Part shown: in pieces, positions 24,388 to 33,652 of the stretch
How the letters are laid out: each line of letters begins with the position of its first letter
Numbering within the stretch: position 1 is the first letter of the stretch
DNA from: JACVRW01 sp963771715
Lineage (GTDB): Bacteria; Actinomycetota; Thermoleophilia; Solirubrobacterales; Thermoleophilaceae
Direction: 5' to 3'
DNA length: 64,000 nucleotides
Assembly: GCA_963771715.1 (NCBI GenBank)
Contig: CAVYUQ010000011.1
Span: 124,001 to 188,000, forward strand
The notes under the pieces: generated by a model
Seen by the model: the letters and a program-made list of their open reading frames with translations, nothing else
The model's database searches: none
What the model was told of the DNA's origin: nothing
Position numbers and translations under genes: made by a program

Positions 24388-26661
24388 ATGACTGATGGCA
24401 CGAGCCGGGTCTCGCTCGAGATCGGCGGGAGCTCGATTAGCTTCGAGACCGGCAAGTACGCCAGGCAGGCCAGCGGCGCCGTCGTAGTTCAGGCGGGCGA
24501 GACGATGGTCCTGTGCACCGCGACCGCGGGAGCGGCTCGCGATGTTGACTTCCTCCCATTGACGGTCGACGTGGAGGAGCGCATGTACGCCGCGGGCAAG
24601 ATCCCCGGCAGCTTCTTCCGCCGCGAGGGCAGGGCAGGCGAGAAGGCCACCCTCACCGCGCGCATGATCGACCGGCCCCTGCGGCCGCTCTTCCCGAAGG
24701 GCTGGAACCGCGACACGCAGCTCGTCTCGATCCCCATGTCGATCGACCACGAGCACCCCTACGACATCCTCGCGATGAACGGCGCCAGCGCCGCCCTGAT
24801 GGTGTCCGACATCCCCTTCCCGGCGCCGGTCGGCGCCGTGCGGATCGGCCAGGACGCCGAGGGCAACTTCCTCGTGAACCCGGACGAGGAGTGGCTGCTC
24901 GAATCGCCGCTCGACCTCGTGGTCGCGGGCACCGAGGAGGCCATCCTGATGGTCGAGGCGGGCGCCAACGAGATCACCGAGGCGGAGATCCTGGATGCGC
25001 TCGACATCGCGCACGCCGAGATCAAGCGGCTCTGCGAGGCCCAGCACGACCTGCGCAAGCAGGCCGGCAAGGAGAAGACGGAGATCGAGCCGCCGCAGGT
25101 GGACGAGGCGATCTCGAGCCAGATCCGCGACCGCTTCGGCGACGCCCTCGACACGGCCACCCAGGTGGTCGACAAGCTCGAGCGCCAGTCGGCGACGAAG
25201 GCGGTCGAGGAGGAGGTGCTCGAGGCTCTCGGCACGTCGGCTGAGGCCGACGAGGACGGCGCCGCGGCACACCGCGCCGCCGTGCAGCTCGCCTTCGACA
25301 AGCTCGAGAAGGAGATCATCCGCAAGCGCATCGCCGTGGACAAGAAGCGTCCCGACGGCCGCGCCCCGGACGAGATCCGCGACATCTGGATCGAGGTGGG
25401 GGTTGGGCCGCGCACACACGGCTCGGCGATCTTCACCCGCGGCCAGACGCAGGCCTACTCGGTCGCCGCGCTCGGCACGACCCGTGACGAGATGAGGCTG
25501 GACACGCTCGGCCTCCAGGAGACCAAGCACTACTTCCACCACTACAACTTCCCGCCGTTCTCGGTGGGCGAGGCCGGCTTTATGCGCGGCCCGAAGCGCC
25601 GCGACATCGGCCACGGCGCGCTCGCGGAGCGGGCGCTCGTGCCGGTCGTGCCGTCGGTGGACGAGTTCCCGTACACGATCCGCGTGGTGTCGGACATCTT
25701 CGAGTCGAACGGCTCGAGCTCGATGGCCTCCGTCTGCGGCTCGTCGCTGTCGCTGATGGACGCCGGCGTGCCGATCAAGGCGCCGGTGGCCGGAGTGGCG
25801 ATGGGCCTCATCAAGGAGGGTGAGGACCACGTGGTCCTGACCGACATCGCGGGTGTCGAAGACCACCTCGGCGACATGGACTTCAAGGTCGCCGGTACGT
25901 CCGAGGGCATCACCGCGCTCCAGATGGACATCAAGATCACGGGCGTCACGTTCGAGATCCTGCGCGGCGCGCTCGAGCAGGCCCAGGACGCGCGCATGAC
26001 GATCCTCGGCAAGATGAAGGACGCCATCTCCGAGCCGCGCTCGGAGCTCTCGCCCTACGCGCCGCGGATCTCCGCGATCCAGATCAACACCGAGAAGATC
26101 GGTGCGGTCATCGGCAAGGGCGGCGAGACGATCCGCGCGCTGTCGGAGGAGTTCGACGCGCAGATCGACATCGACGACGACGGCATGGTGCGCATCTACG
26201 CCCAGACGGGCGAGCAGGGCGACGCCCTGGTGGACCGCATCCGCTCCATGACGAAGGAGGTCGAGCTCGGCGACGAGTTCACCGGCAAGGTCGTGAAGAC
26301 GACCACCTTCGGCGCGTTCGTCGAGCTCGCCAAGGGCACCGACGGGCTGATCCACATCTCCAACATCGCTCCGGGCCAGCGCCCGAACACGGTCGAGGAG
26401 GTCATCAACCGCGGCGACGAGCTGCGTGTGAAGGTAGTGGAGGTGGACCCGGAGCGGGGCCGCATCGGCCTGCGCCTGGCGGACGACCCGGAGATCTCCG
26501 GCAAGTCGCCCGAGGAGCTGGCTGCCATGGGCACCGGCGACAAGGGACGCGGCGGCGACCGTGGCGGACGCGGCGACCGCGGCAACGGCCGCGGCGGGCG
26601 CGGCGGAGGCCGGGACCGGGAGCGCCGCCCGCGCGACCGGGACCGCGAGCGCAGCGAGTAG
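24388..26661 (+). CDS. pnp: Polyribonucleotide nucleotidyltransferase (PNPase)
   Basis: This 757-aa phosphorolytic 3'-5' exoribonuclease has two RNase PH domains (the second with IFTRGQTQAYSVAALG and VCGSSLSLMDAGVPI), a helical linker, a KH domain (EKIGAVIGKGGETIRAL) and an S1 domain (FGAFVELAKGTDGLIHIS). A Gly/Arg-rich tail of about 45 residues (GDRGGRGDRGNGRGG) follows, typical of actinobacterial PNPase and RNA binding. The start is fixed by GAAAGGAAAC before ATG. A strong leader hairpin precedes it. TTG of the M16 protease follows 3 bases after the stop. Confidence 0.97.
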   Translation: MTDGTSRVSLEIGGSSISFETGKYARQASGAVVVQAGETMVLCTATAGAARDVDFLPLTVDVEERMYAAGKIPGSFFRREGRAGEKATLTARMIDRPLRPLFPKGWNRDTQLVSIPMSIDHEHPYDILAMNGASAALMVSDIPFPAPVGAVRIGQDAEGNFLVNPDEEWLLESPLDLVVAGTEEAILMVEAGANEITEAEILDALDIAHAEIKRLCEAQHDLRKQAGKEKTEIEPPQVDEAISSQIRDRFGDALDTATQVVDKLERQSATKAVEEEVLEALGTSAEADEDGAAAHRAAVQLAFDKLEKEIIRKRIAVDKKRPDGRAPDEIRDIWIEVGVGPRTHGSAIFTRGQTQAYSVAALGTTRDEMRLDTLGLQETKHYFHHYNFPPFSVGEAGFMRGPKRRDIGHGALAERALVPVVPSVDEFPYTIRVVSDIFESNGSSSMASVCGSSLSLMDAGVPIKAPVAGVAMGLIKEGEDHVVLTDIAGVEDHLGDMDFKVAGTSEGITALQMDIKITGVTFEILRGALEQAQDARMTILGKMKDAISEPRSELSPYAPRISAIQINTEKIGAVIGKGGETIRALSEEFDAQIDIDDDGMVRIYAQTGEQGDALVDRIRSMTKEVELGDEFTGKVVKTTTFGAFVELAKGTDGLIHISNIAPGQRPNTVEEVINRGDELRVKVVEVDPERGRIGLRLADDPEISGKSPEELAAMGTGDKGRGGDRGGRGDRGNGRGGRGGGRDRERRPRDRDRERSE

Positions 26662-26664
26662 GCA

Positions 26665-27945
26665 TTGAGCACCGAGCCTGCCCGGCTCACAACCCTGGAC
26701 TCAGGCGTTCGAGTCGTCACCGAGGCGATGCCCTCGGTGCGCTCGATCGCCCTCGGGTTCTGGGTCCGGGCCGGCTCGCGTGACGAGGACCACGAGCACG
26801 CGGGGATCTCGCACTTCCTCGAGCACCTGCTCTTCAAGGGCACGGACCGCTTCAGCTCGCGCGAGATAGACGAGGCCTTCGACGCAATGGGGGCGGAGGT
26901 CAACGCCGGCACCGGCAAGGAGACCACCTCCGTCTACTCGCGCTTCCTCGACAACCACCTGGAGCGGGCGTTCGACGTGCTCCAGGACATGGTGCTGCGG
27001 CCGGCCTATCCGGACATCGACTCCGAGCGCCAGGTGGTGATCGAGGAGATCGCCATGTACGAGGACGAGCCGCAGGACAAGGTGCACGACGTGCTCGCCG
27101 GCGCGATCTTCGGGGACCACCCGCTCGGCAGGCCGATCATCGGCCGTGCCGACGTGGTGTCCTCGGTGCCGGTGCCCGAGATCGCCTCGTGGCACGACGG
27201 CCGCTACGTGTCGCCGAACATCGTTCTGGCGGCCGCGGGCAACCTCGAGCACGACCGCATCGTGGAGCTGGCCGAGGCGGCGGTCGGCAAGGCCGGCACG
27301 CGGCCGCCCGCGCGGCTGGACGCGCCGGAGGCCGCCGGTCAGGTGCTGCGCTTCCACCAGAAGGAGACCGAGCAGTACCACCTCGCACTCGGGGGCCCCG
27401 GCATTCCGCGCGGCGACGACCGCCGCTTCGCGCTGCGCGTGCTGGACACGATCCTGGGCGGCTCGACCTCGTCGCGGCTGTTCCAGGAGGTGCGTGAGAA
27501 GCGCGGCCTCGCCTACTCCGTCTACTCGTACGCGAGCCACTACGCGGACACGGGCCAGGTGGCGCTCTATCTCGGCACCCGGCCGGACAACGTGGCCGAG
27601 GCGGTGGACGTGATCGGCTCCGAGCTGCGCCGCCTGCACGACGACGGCGTGACCGAGGAGGAGCTCGAGCGCGCCCGCGACAACGTGAAGGGGCGCACGG
27701 TGCTGTCGATGGAGTCCACGCTCACGCGGATGAACCGCCTCGGCAGCTCGGTGCTGATGGAGGTGCCGCTCCTGACCGTGGACGAGGTGCTCGCCGCCTT
27801 CGACGCCGTTACGCTCGACGACGTGAACGGGTTGGCTGAGGGGCTCTGGCAGCCCGAGCGCATGTCGGCCGCCGGGGTGGGCGGCGACGAGGCGGCCTTC
27901 CGCGGCGCGCTCGAGGCCGTCTCGCCGGCGCTCGCCGCGGCATGA
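26665..27945 (+). CDS. M16 family zinc metalloprotease (processing-peptidase-like)
   Basis: This 426-aa inverzincin carries the HxxEH zinc motif in ISHFLEHLLFKGT and a downstream Glu (RQVVIEEIAMYEDE) as third ligand. The C-terminal domain has the typical VREKRGLAYSVYSY substrate-binding loop. Bacterial members such as PqqL and YmxG-type proteins often sit beside pnp and dap genes, as in Bacillus. Start TTG 26665 gives a normal N-terminus. It overlaps dapB by ATGA and is probably transcribed with pnp. The natural substrate is unknown. Confidence 0.9.
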   Translation: MSTEPARLTTLDSGVRVVTEAMPSVRSIALGFWVRAGSRDEDHEHAGISHFLEHLLFKGTDRFSSREIDEAFDAMGAEVNAGTGKETTSVYSRFLDNHLERAFDVLQDMVLRPAYPDIDSERQVVIEEIAMYEDEPQDKVHDVLAGAIFGDHPLGRPIIGRADVVSSVPVPEIASWHDGRYVSPNIVLAAAGNLEHDRIVELAEAAVGKAGTRPPARLDAPEAAGQVLRFHQKETEQYHLALGGPGIPRGDDRRFALRVLDTILGGSTSSRLFQEVREKRGLAYSVYSYASHYADTGQVALYLGTRPDNVAEAVDVIGSELRRLHDDGVTEEELERARDNVKGRTVLSMESTLTRMNRLGSSVLMEVPLLTVDEVLAAFDAVTLDDVNGLAEGLWQPERMSAAGVGGDEAAFRGALEAVSPALAAA

Positions 27946-28598
27946 TCAACGTCGCCGTGTCCGGCGCCGCGGGGCGCATGGGGCAGACGGTGTGCGGCGC
28001 GGTGGAGGCGGCCGACGACATGGCGCTCGTGGGCCGTGCCGACCCCCTCCTACAAACGTCTCTCCTCGACCTCCTCGCTGATGCCGATGTGGTCGTGGAC
28101 TTCTCCACCCCGGACACCGCATTGGAGAACGCACGACATTGCATCGAGGCAGGGGTCCATTGCGTAATGGGGACCACGGGCGCGGACTTCTCCGAGCTCG
28201 AGGGCGTCGGGACCGCCAACCTCTTCGTTGCCCCGAACTTTGCCATCGGGGCGGTCCTGATGATGCAGGTGGCGCAGGAGATTGCGAAGCACATGCCGGA
28301 GTGCGAGATCATCGAGCTGCACCACGACCGCAAGCTCGACGCCCCGTCTGGCACCGCTGCGCGCACGGCCGAGCTGATCCGCGCTGCGGGCGGGAACGTG
28401 CACGAGCCGATCCACTCCGTGCGGCTGCCCGGCCTGGTGGCCCACCAGGAGGTCATCTTCGGCGGGCCCGGCCAGACGCTCACGATCCGCCACGACTCGA
28501 TCGACCGCGAGTCGTTCATGCCGGGCGTGCTGCTGGCGATCCGCAAGGTCGGCACGCTCGAGCGCTCGCCGACCGTCGGCCTCGAGCACCTGCTCTAG
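27942..28598 (+). CDS. dapB: 4-hydroxy-tetrahydrodipicolinate reductase
   Basis: This enzyme makes tetrahydrodipicolinate with NAD(P)H in the lysine/diaminopimelate route. The N-terminal Rossmann motif VSGAAGRMGQ, VVDFSTPD, the catalytic block IELHHDRKLDAPSGTA and the GPGQTLTIRHDSIDRESFMPG end are all present. At 218 aa it is short for the family (about 240-270), mostly by a trimmed segment after the first strand-helix unit (VGRADPLLQTSLLDLL). The active site is complete, so it should work. Its ATG overlaps the M16 stop; dapA lies 8 kb away. Confidence 0.95.
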   Translation: MINVAVSGAAGRMGQTVCGAVEAADDMALVGRADPLLQTSLLDLLADADVVVDFSTPDTALENARHCIEAGVHCVMGTTGADFSELEGVGTANLFVAPNFAIGAVLMMQVAQEIAKHMPECEIIELHHDRKLDAPSGTAARTAELIRAAGGNVHEPIHSVRLPGLVAHQEVIFGGPGQTLTIRHDSIDRESFMPGVLLAIRKVGTLERSPTVGLEHLL

Positions 28599-28604
28599 AG
28601 CGCG

Positions 28605-29640
28605 ATGTCTCCGGCAGAGCGCCTCAGGGCCCGCCTGACGGCGCAGCTGCTCGCCGGAGAGCCCGCGCAGGACGCCGTGGCGGTCGCCGAGCGGCTGCTC
28701 GCGGTCCAGGCGCAGGATCCGCGCGGGGCACGGCTCGCTGTCCGTGCGCGCAGCGAGGGCCTCTCCGCCGCTCACGTCGACCGCGCGCTCAGCGAGGACC
28801 GCTCCTTGATCGTGAGCTGGCTGAACCGCGGCACGCTGCACCTGGTGCGGAGCGACGACTACCCGTGGCTGCACGCGCTGACCACGCCACCGCTCTTCGC
28901 GCAGAGCAAGCGCCGCCTCGCGCAGGAGGGCGTGCCGCCCGACGACGCCGACCGTGCGATCGCCGAGATTGAGCGCTCGCTCACCACGGAGGGGCCGCTC
29001 ACCCGCGAGCAGTTGCGCGAGCGCGTCGACGCGATCGGGGTGCGGACGGCGCGCCAGGCACTCGTGCACATCCTTTTCGCGGCAACGCTTCGCGGCCTGA
29101 TCGTGCGCGGGCCGATGGTGGGGGCAAGCCAGGCGTTCGTGCTCGTGCGCGACTGGCTCGGCGAGCCGAAGCCGGTGGACCGCGATAAAGCGCTCGCCGA
29201 GCTGGCGCGCCGCTACCTGGCCGGACACGGCCCGGCAAGCGACCGCGATCTCGCCCGCTGGGCGGGCCTCCCGCTGCGCGACGCACGCGCCGGCCTGCGC
29301 GCCATCAGCTCCGCCATCGACGAGCTCGGCGACGCTCTGGTCGATCTTCGCGGCCGCCCACCCGCGGCCGAACTGCCGCCGCCGAGGCTGCTCGGCGCCT
29401 ACGAGCCGCTGCTGCTGGGCTGGACCTCGCGTGAGGACGTGCTCGGCCGCCATCAGGAGCTCGTGACGGTGGGCGGGCTGTTCCGGCCCTTCGCTTTGGT
29501 GCAGCGGCCGCGCCGCGGCGAGCTGGAGCATGCCGCAGGGGCAGATCGAGATCGAGCCCTTTGGACGCCTAGGCAAGGCCGATAGAGCCGCTCTGGACAA
29601 AGAGGCACAAGACGTGCGCCGTTTTTTCACAATCGGTTAG
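28605..29640 (+). pseudogene. Winged-helix DNA-binding protein (AlkZ/HTH_42-like), frameshifted end
   Basis: This resembles the winged-helix HTH_42/AlkZ family, whose known members unhook DNA crosslinks or are putative regulators. The N-terminal LLAVQAQDPRGARLAVRARS, the SWLNRGTLHLVRSDDYPWL motif and GLFRPFALV are typical. Near 29500 one extra base in GTGCAGCGGCCG moves the family C-terminus (SMPQGQIEIEPFGRL, ending at TAG 29640) into another frame, leaving an aberrant tail and a stop at 29585. The corrected protein is about 344 aa. The catalytic QxQ motif of AlkZ (VQAQDP) is present. It may be a sequencing error. Confidence 0.75.
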
Positions 29641-29648
29641 CGTGCGCC

Positions 29649-30678
29649 ATGGCCGCTGGACTCGCGTCCGCGGAGGTGACCCTCCGCGGGCTGACGAAGC
29701 GCTTCGACGACGTGGTCGCGGTCGACTCCGTCGACCTTCACGTGGCGGCGGGCGAGTTCCTCTCGCTGCTCGGCCCATCGGGGTGCGGCAAGACCACGAC
29801 GCTGCGCCTGATCGCGGGCTTCGAGCGGCCTGACGAGGGCAGCATGCTGATCGGCGGCGAGGACGTGGGCCGCCTCCCGCCGTACCGGCGCGACGTGAAC
29901 ACCGTCTTCCAGTCGTACGCGCTGTTCCCGCACCTGAAGGTGCTCGACAACGTGGCCTACGGCCTCAAGCAGCGCGGACTCACGAAGGCGCAGCGGCACG
30001 AGCGCGCCCGGGCGATGCTCGAGCTCGTGCGGCTCCCCGAGGTGGAGGCGCGCAAGCCGAAGCAGCTCTCGGGCGGCCAGCAGCAGCGGGTGGCGCTCGC
30101 GCGAGCGCTCGTGATGGAGCCCAAGGTGCTGCTGCTCGACGAGCCGCTGGGCGCGCTCGACCTCAAGGTGCGGCGCCAGCTCCAGATCGAGCTGAAGCGG
30201 ATCCAGGAGACGGTGGGCGTCACGTTCGTCTACGTGACGCACGACCAGGAGGAGGCGCTCGCCATGTCGGACCGCGTGGCGGTGATGAGCGCCGGGCGTG
30301 ATCGAGCAGGTGGGCACGCCGCGCGAGATCTACGACAGCCCGTCGAGCCCGTTCGTGGCCGACTTCATTGGCGAGACGAACTTCATCGAGAGGGAAGGGA
30401 CGATGATCGCGGTGCGCCCCGAGCGCGTGCAGCTTCGTCCCGGGGGCGAAGGAGGAGGCGACGGCATCGCCGGGGAGGTGGTCACCACGATGGTGATCGG
30501 CCCGGCCGTGCAGTGCCTCGTCCGGGGAGACGACGGCCAGGAGGTGCTCGTCCGCCAGCAGCGCAACGGCGGCGACAGCCCACTGGAGGCCGTGCAGGCG
30601 GGAGAGCGTGTGTACGTACATTGGGCGGAGGATGCAGCCTTGGTCCTCGCCCGGGAGAGAGAGGGGACTGGCTCATGA
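29649..30678 (+). pseudogene. potA: Spermidine/putrescine-type ABC transporter ATPase (PotA-like), frameshifted
   Basis: The ABC ATPase has Walker A GPSGCGKTT, signature LSGGQQQRVALARAL, Walker B VLLLDEPLGALD and the H-loop THDQEEALAMSDR. At about 30297 (GCCGGGCGTGATCGAG) one extra base shifts the frame. The native VIEQVGTPREIYDSPSSPFV and the C-terminal TOBE-like domain (RPERVQLRPGG) follow in the next frame to TGA 30678, which overlaps the substrate-binding-protein start. The corrected length is about 342 aa. As written the frame would run on into the binding protein, which is not biological. Sequencing error is plausible in an otherwise intact operon. Confidence 0.85.
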
Positions 30679-31808
30679 TCGATCCGGGATGGGAGCGCCA
30701 CCTGACCCGAAGAGGGGTCTTGGCGGCGGGGGCGGCAACCGCCTTCCTTGCCGCCTGCGGAGGTAGCACCGACTCCGAGAGCGAGGACGACGACAAGTCC
30801 GCCGACAAGACCAAGGCCGCGGCGGAGCTCGGCGGCACGCTGCACTACTACAACTGGGCCGACTACGTGAACCCGGAGACCTACAAGGCGTTCACGGCCG
30901 AGACGGGGGTGAAGATCAAGAAGGACTTCTTCGTCTCGAACGAGGAGCTCCAGGCCAAGCTCCAGGGCGGGGCGCGCGGGTTCGACCTGGCGTGTCCGAC
31001 CGGCTACATGGTGCAGATCCTCGGCGACGCGGGCCTGCTGGAGGAGATCGACTGGAAGCAGCTCCCAACCGTCGAGAAGAACCTCGACACTCGCTTCCGG
31101 AAGCTCCCGTACGACCCGCAGGACAAGTGGTCCGTGCCGAAGGACTGGGGCACCACGGGGTTCATGTACCGGAGCGACCTGGTGAAGGAGAAGCCCACCA
31201 CGTGGCGCGAGTTCGTGGACCTCGCCAAGGGGCCCTACTCGGGCAAGGTGACGGTGCTCGACGGCATCCCCGAGTGCGTCGGCTCGATGCTCGTGATGCT
31301 CGGGTACTCGTTCAACTCTGAGGACGAGGGCGAGATCGACGAGGCCAAGAAGGAGCTGATCGACCTCAAGCCGCACCTGCTCGCGATCACGTCGACGGAG
31401 TACAAGCAGATGCTGATTGGCGGCAAGGCGGTGATGTCGCTGGGGTGGAACGGCGACGGCGCCGCCGTGGCCGCGAAGAAGCCGGCCGAGTACGTGGTGG
31501 CCGAGGAGGGGGGCGAGTTCTGGGTCGATGCCTACGTGATCCCGACCGGCGCCAAGAACCCCACGGCCGCGCACGCCTGGATCGATTACGTCTACGACCC
31601 CGAGCACAACGCGCTCGAGACGGAATACACGTACTACGGCTCTCCGGTGAAGCGTGACCTGCTCGAGCCGGTGATGGACAAGAAGGTGTTCGCGAACGAC
31701 GACGTCTTCCCGCCGGAGGACACGCTCGAGAAGATGGAGCCGAACTCCGTGAGCCCCGAGGGCACCAAGCTGCGCGACCGCGCCTGGACAGAGTTCAAGG
31801 CCGCGTAG
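30675..31808 (+). CDS. potD: Polyamine-type ABC substrate-binding lipoprotein (PotD-like)
   Basis: This 377-aa extracellular binding protein has a Tat-like twin Arg (12-13) followed by a lipobox LAAC with Cys28, so it is probably exported folded and lipid-anchored. The mature part begins LGGTLHYYNWADYVNPE, the standard opening of PotD/PotF proteins that recognise spermidine or putrescine, and ends DRAWTEFKAA. The ligand is inferred from family and from the PotA, PotB and PotC-like neighbours. ATG lies inside the PotA stop, so translation is coupled. Confidence 0.9.
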   Translation: MIDPGWERHLTRRGVLAAGAATAFLAACGGSTDSESEDDDKSADKTKAAAELGGTLHYYNWADYVNPETYKAFTAETGVKIKKDFFVSNEELQAKLQGGARGFDLACPTGYMVQILGDAGLLEEIDWKQLPTVEKNLDTRFRKLPYDPQDKWSVPKDWGTTGFMYRSDLVKEKPTTWREFVDLAKGPYSGKVTVLDGIPECVGSMLVMLGYSFNSEDEGEIDEAKKELIDLKPHLLAITSTEYKQMLIGGKAVMSLGWNGDGAAVAAKKPAEYVVAEEGGEFWVDAYVIPTGAKNPTAAHAWIDYVYDPEHNALETEYTYYGSPVKRDLLEPVMDKKVFANDDVFPPEDTLEKMEPNSVSPEGTKLRDRAWTEFKAA

Positions 31809-31815
31809 TCCCCGG

Positions 31816-32689
31816 GTGGCTGTCGCAGCACCCAGACCAGGCATGCGCCGGCGCGCGGAGGAGCGCGCCGGCGCAGGCGGTCCGCGCTACCCGGCGTGGC
31901 TCTCGCTGCCCGCGATCGCGCTGGTACATCGCGTTCTTCGTCTGCCCGCTCGGCATCATGGCCGTCTTCTCGTTCTCGAGGCGGGAGGGCTTCAGCGACA
32001 TCGTCTACGACTTCAACCTCGAGAACTACAAGGACCTGCTCGACCCGCTCTACGGCGAGGTCTTCACGCGGACGCTCGGGCTGGCGGCGGTGGGAACGAT
32101 CGCCACGCTCGTCATCGGGTTCCCGCTCGCCTACTACCTGGCCCGCTACGCCAAGCACAAGACGCTGCTGCTCCTGCTCGTGGTGGTGCCGTTCTGGACC
32201 AGCATCCTGATCCGCACGTACGCGTGGCTGATCATCTTCGACCCGGACTTCCCGGTGATCGGCGGGCTCGACCTGCTCTACACGACGAAGGCGGTCTACG
32301 TGGGGGTGGTCTACACCTACCTGCCGCTGATGGTGCTGCCGCTGTACGCGGCGCTCGAGCGGATGGACTGGTCGCTGGTGGAGGCGGCCGAGGACCTCGG
32401 CGACAGCCCGCTGCGGGCGTTCCGGCGGATCACCGTGCCGCTCGCGACGCCGGGCATCGTGGCGGGGTCGCTGCTCGTGTTCATCCCGATGATGGGCGAG
32501 TACCTGAACCCGGTGCTGCTGGGCGGCGACAAGACCATCTACGCCGGCAACCTGATCGGGCAGCAGTTCCTGCTCTCGCGGGACTGGCCGTTCGGGTCGG
32601 CGATCGCGATGGTGCTGATCCTCTCCATGACCGTCGTGGTGCTCGTGTACGCGCGGATGACGAGCAGGGAGGAGGCCTACAGTGGGTAG
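31816..32689 (+). pseudogene. potB: Polyamine-type ABC permease (PotB-like), frameshifted near N-terminus
   Basis: GTG 31816 opens a basic N-terminus that reaches YPAWLSLPAIAL. There the sequence CTGGTACATC (near 31921) changes frame relative to the expected LWYIAFFVCPLGIMAVFSFS. The remaining permease is intact in the other frame: about five membrane helices, and the EAA loop EAAEDLGDSPLRAFRRITVPL that docks PotA. A two-base loss restores a protein of about 291 aa. An internal ATG (31958) could give a shorter product. The stop overlaps the potC start by 8 bases. Confidence 0.8.
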
Positions 32690-33485
32690 GCGCCTGATCG
32701 GCGGCTGGGCGGCGCTCGTGTACGTGTTCCTGTACGCGCCGATCGTCGTCGTCGTGGTCTACGCCTTCAACGGCGGGCGCCAGGTGCTCAACTGGGAGGG
32801 CTTCTCGACCAAGTGGTTCGGCGAGGCGCTCTCCGACCCGACGATCACCGAGCCGCTGAAGAACAGCCTCGTGATCGGGGTGAGCAACGCGGTGATCGCG
32901 TGCGTGCTGGGCACCGCCCTGGCGCTCTCGATGCCGCGCATGCATCGCTGGGTCCGGGTGCCCGTCGACGGACTGGTCTACATGACGCTCGTGACGCCGG
33001 AGATCGTGTTCGGAATATCGGCGCTGATCTTCTTCGTGCAGGCGGGAGTGGGGCTCGGCCTGAAGACGATCCTGATCGCCCACGTGGTCTTCAACGCCTC
33101 GGTGGTGGCGCTGATCGTGCGCGCGCGCTTCGTCGGAATGGGGGAGTCGCTCGAGGAGGCCTCATACGACCTCGGCGCCGGCCCGCTCAGCACGTTCCGC
33201 CAGGTCACGCTGCCGCGCCTGGCGCCGGCGATCCTGGCGGGCGGGCTGCTCGCGTTCACCTTCTCCTTCGACGACTTCATCACCTCGTTCTTCGTCTCTG
33301 GAGCGGGCACGACGACTCTGCCGCTGCGGATCTTCTCGTCGCTGCGATTCGGGATCTCGCCCGTGGTGAACGCGACGGCGGTGATGATCCTCGTCCTGAC
33401 ACTGGCGGCGGTGGTGATCGCGTACCTCGTGCTGCGGCGGACGGCGCAGGGGAGGCGGGGCGGCGGGGCCCTGCCGGGGGTGTAG
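32682..33485 (+). CDS. potC: Polyamine-type ABC permease (PotC-like)
   Basis: This 267-aa inner-membrane permease (GTG start within the potB end) has six membrane helices. The EAA motif EEASYDLGAGPLSTFRQVTLP contacts the ATPase, and FTFSFDDFITSFFVSG is the PotC signature. With PotA, PotB and PotD-like proteins it would form one importer for spermidine/putrescine or a related cation. It is the last gene of the operon; a hairpin follows at 33534. Confidence 0.9.
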   Translation: MGRRLIGGWAALVYVFLYAPIVVVVVYAFNGGRQVLNWEGFSTKWFGEALSDPTITEPLKNSLVIGVSNAVIACVLGTALALSMPRMHRWVRVPVDGLVYMTLVTPEIVFGISALIFFVQAGVGLGLKTILIAHVVFNASVVALIVRARFVGMGESLEEASYDLGAGPLSTFRQVTLPRLAPAILAGGLLAFTFSFDDFITSFFVSGAGTTTLPLRIFSSLRFGISPVVNATAVMILVLTLAAVVIAYLVLRRTAQGRRGGGALPGV

Positions 33486-33533
33486 CACCAGGGCTTTACA
33501 GCAGCGGTGAAGGGGTGCCGGTTCGGTTGGGCA

Positions 33534-33590
33534 GGGGGGGTTCCGTCACTTAACCGCGATATAGACCGTTAACTGACGGAGGTCCCCCTT
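33534..33590. terminator. Hairpin terminator after potC, possibly bidirectional
   Basis: GGGGGGG-TTCCGTCACTTAAC (33534-33554) pairs with GTTAACTGACGGAGGTCCCCC (33568-33588), with one mismatch, a two-base bulge and a 13-base loop. A TTTTT run follows at about 33600. It closes the transporter operon and lies 63 bases before the next start. Confidence 0.6.
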
Positions 33591-33652
33591 CAATGCCCGT
33601 TTTTCGGCGCGCTGCCGGCTGCCGCGCACGCTCCGGGCTAGGGTCCGCCGCC

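Noticed and set aside
21831..24455. 874-codon antisense frame over the M14 carboxypeptidase
   Set aside because: Arg/Ala/Val-rich low-complexity shadow of a GC-rich gene without any family motif.
24256..26355. 699-codon antisense frame over pnp
   Set aside because: Shadow frame of pnp; composition-driven and without domains.
29649..31808. A single 719-codon frame joining the PotA-like ATPase to the PotD-like binding protein
   Set aside because: The join is an artefact of a one-base shift near 30297. The middle part has no homology, and the true PotA C-terminus and the ATGA start of PotD are visible in the proper frames.
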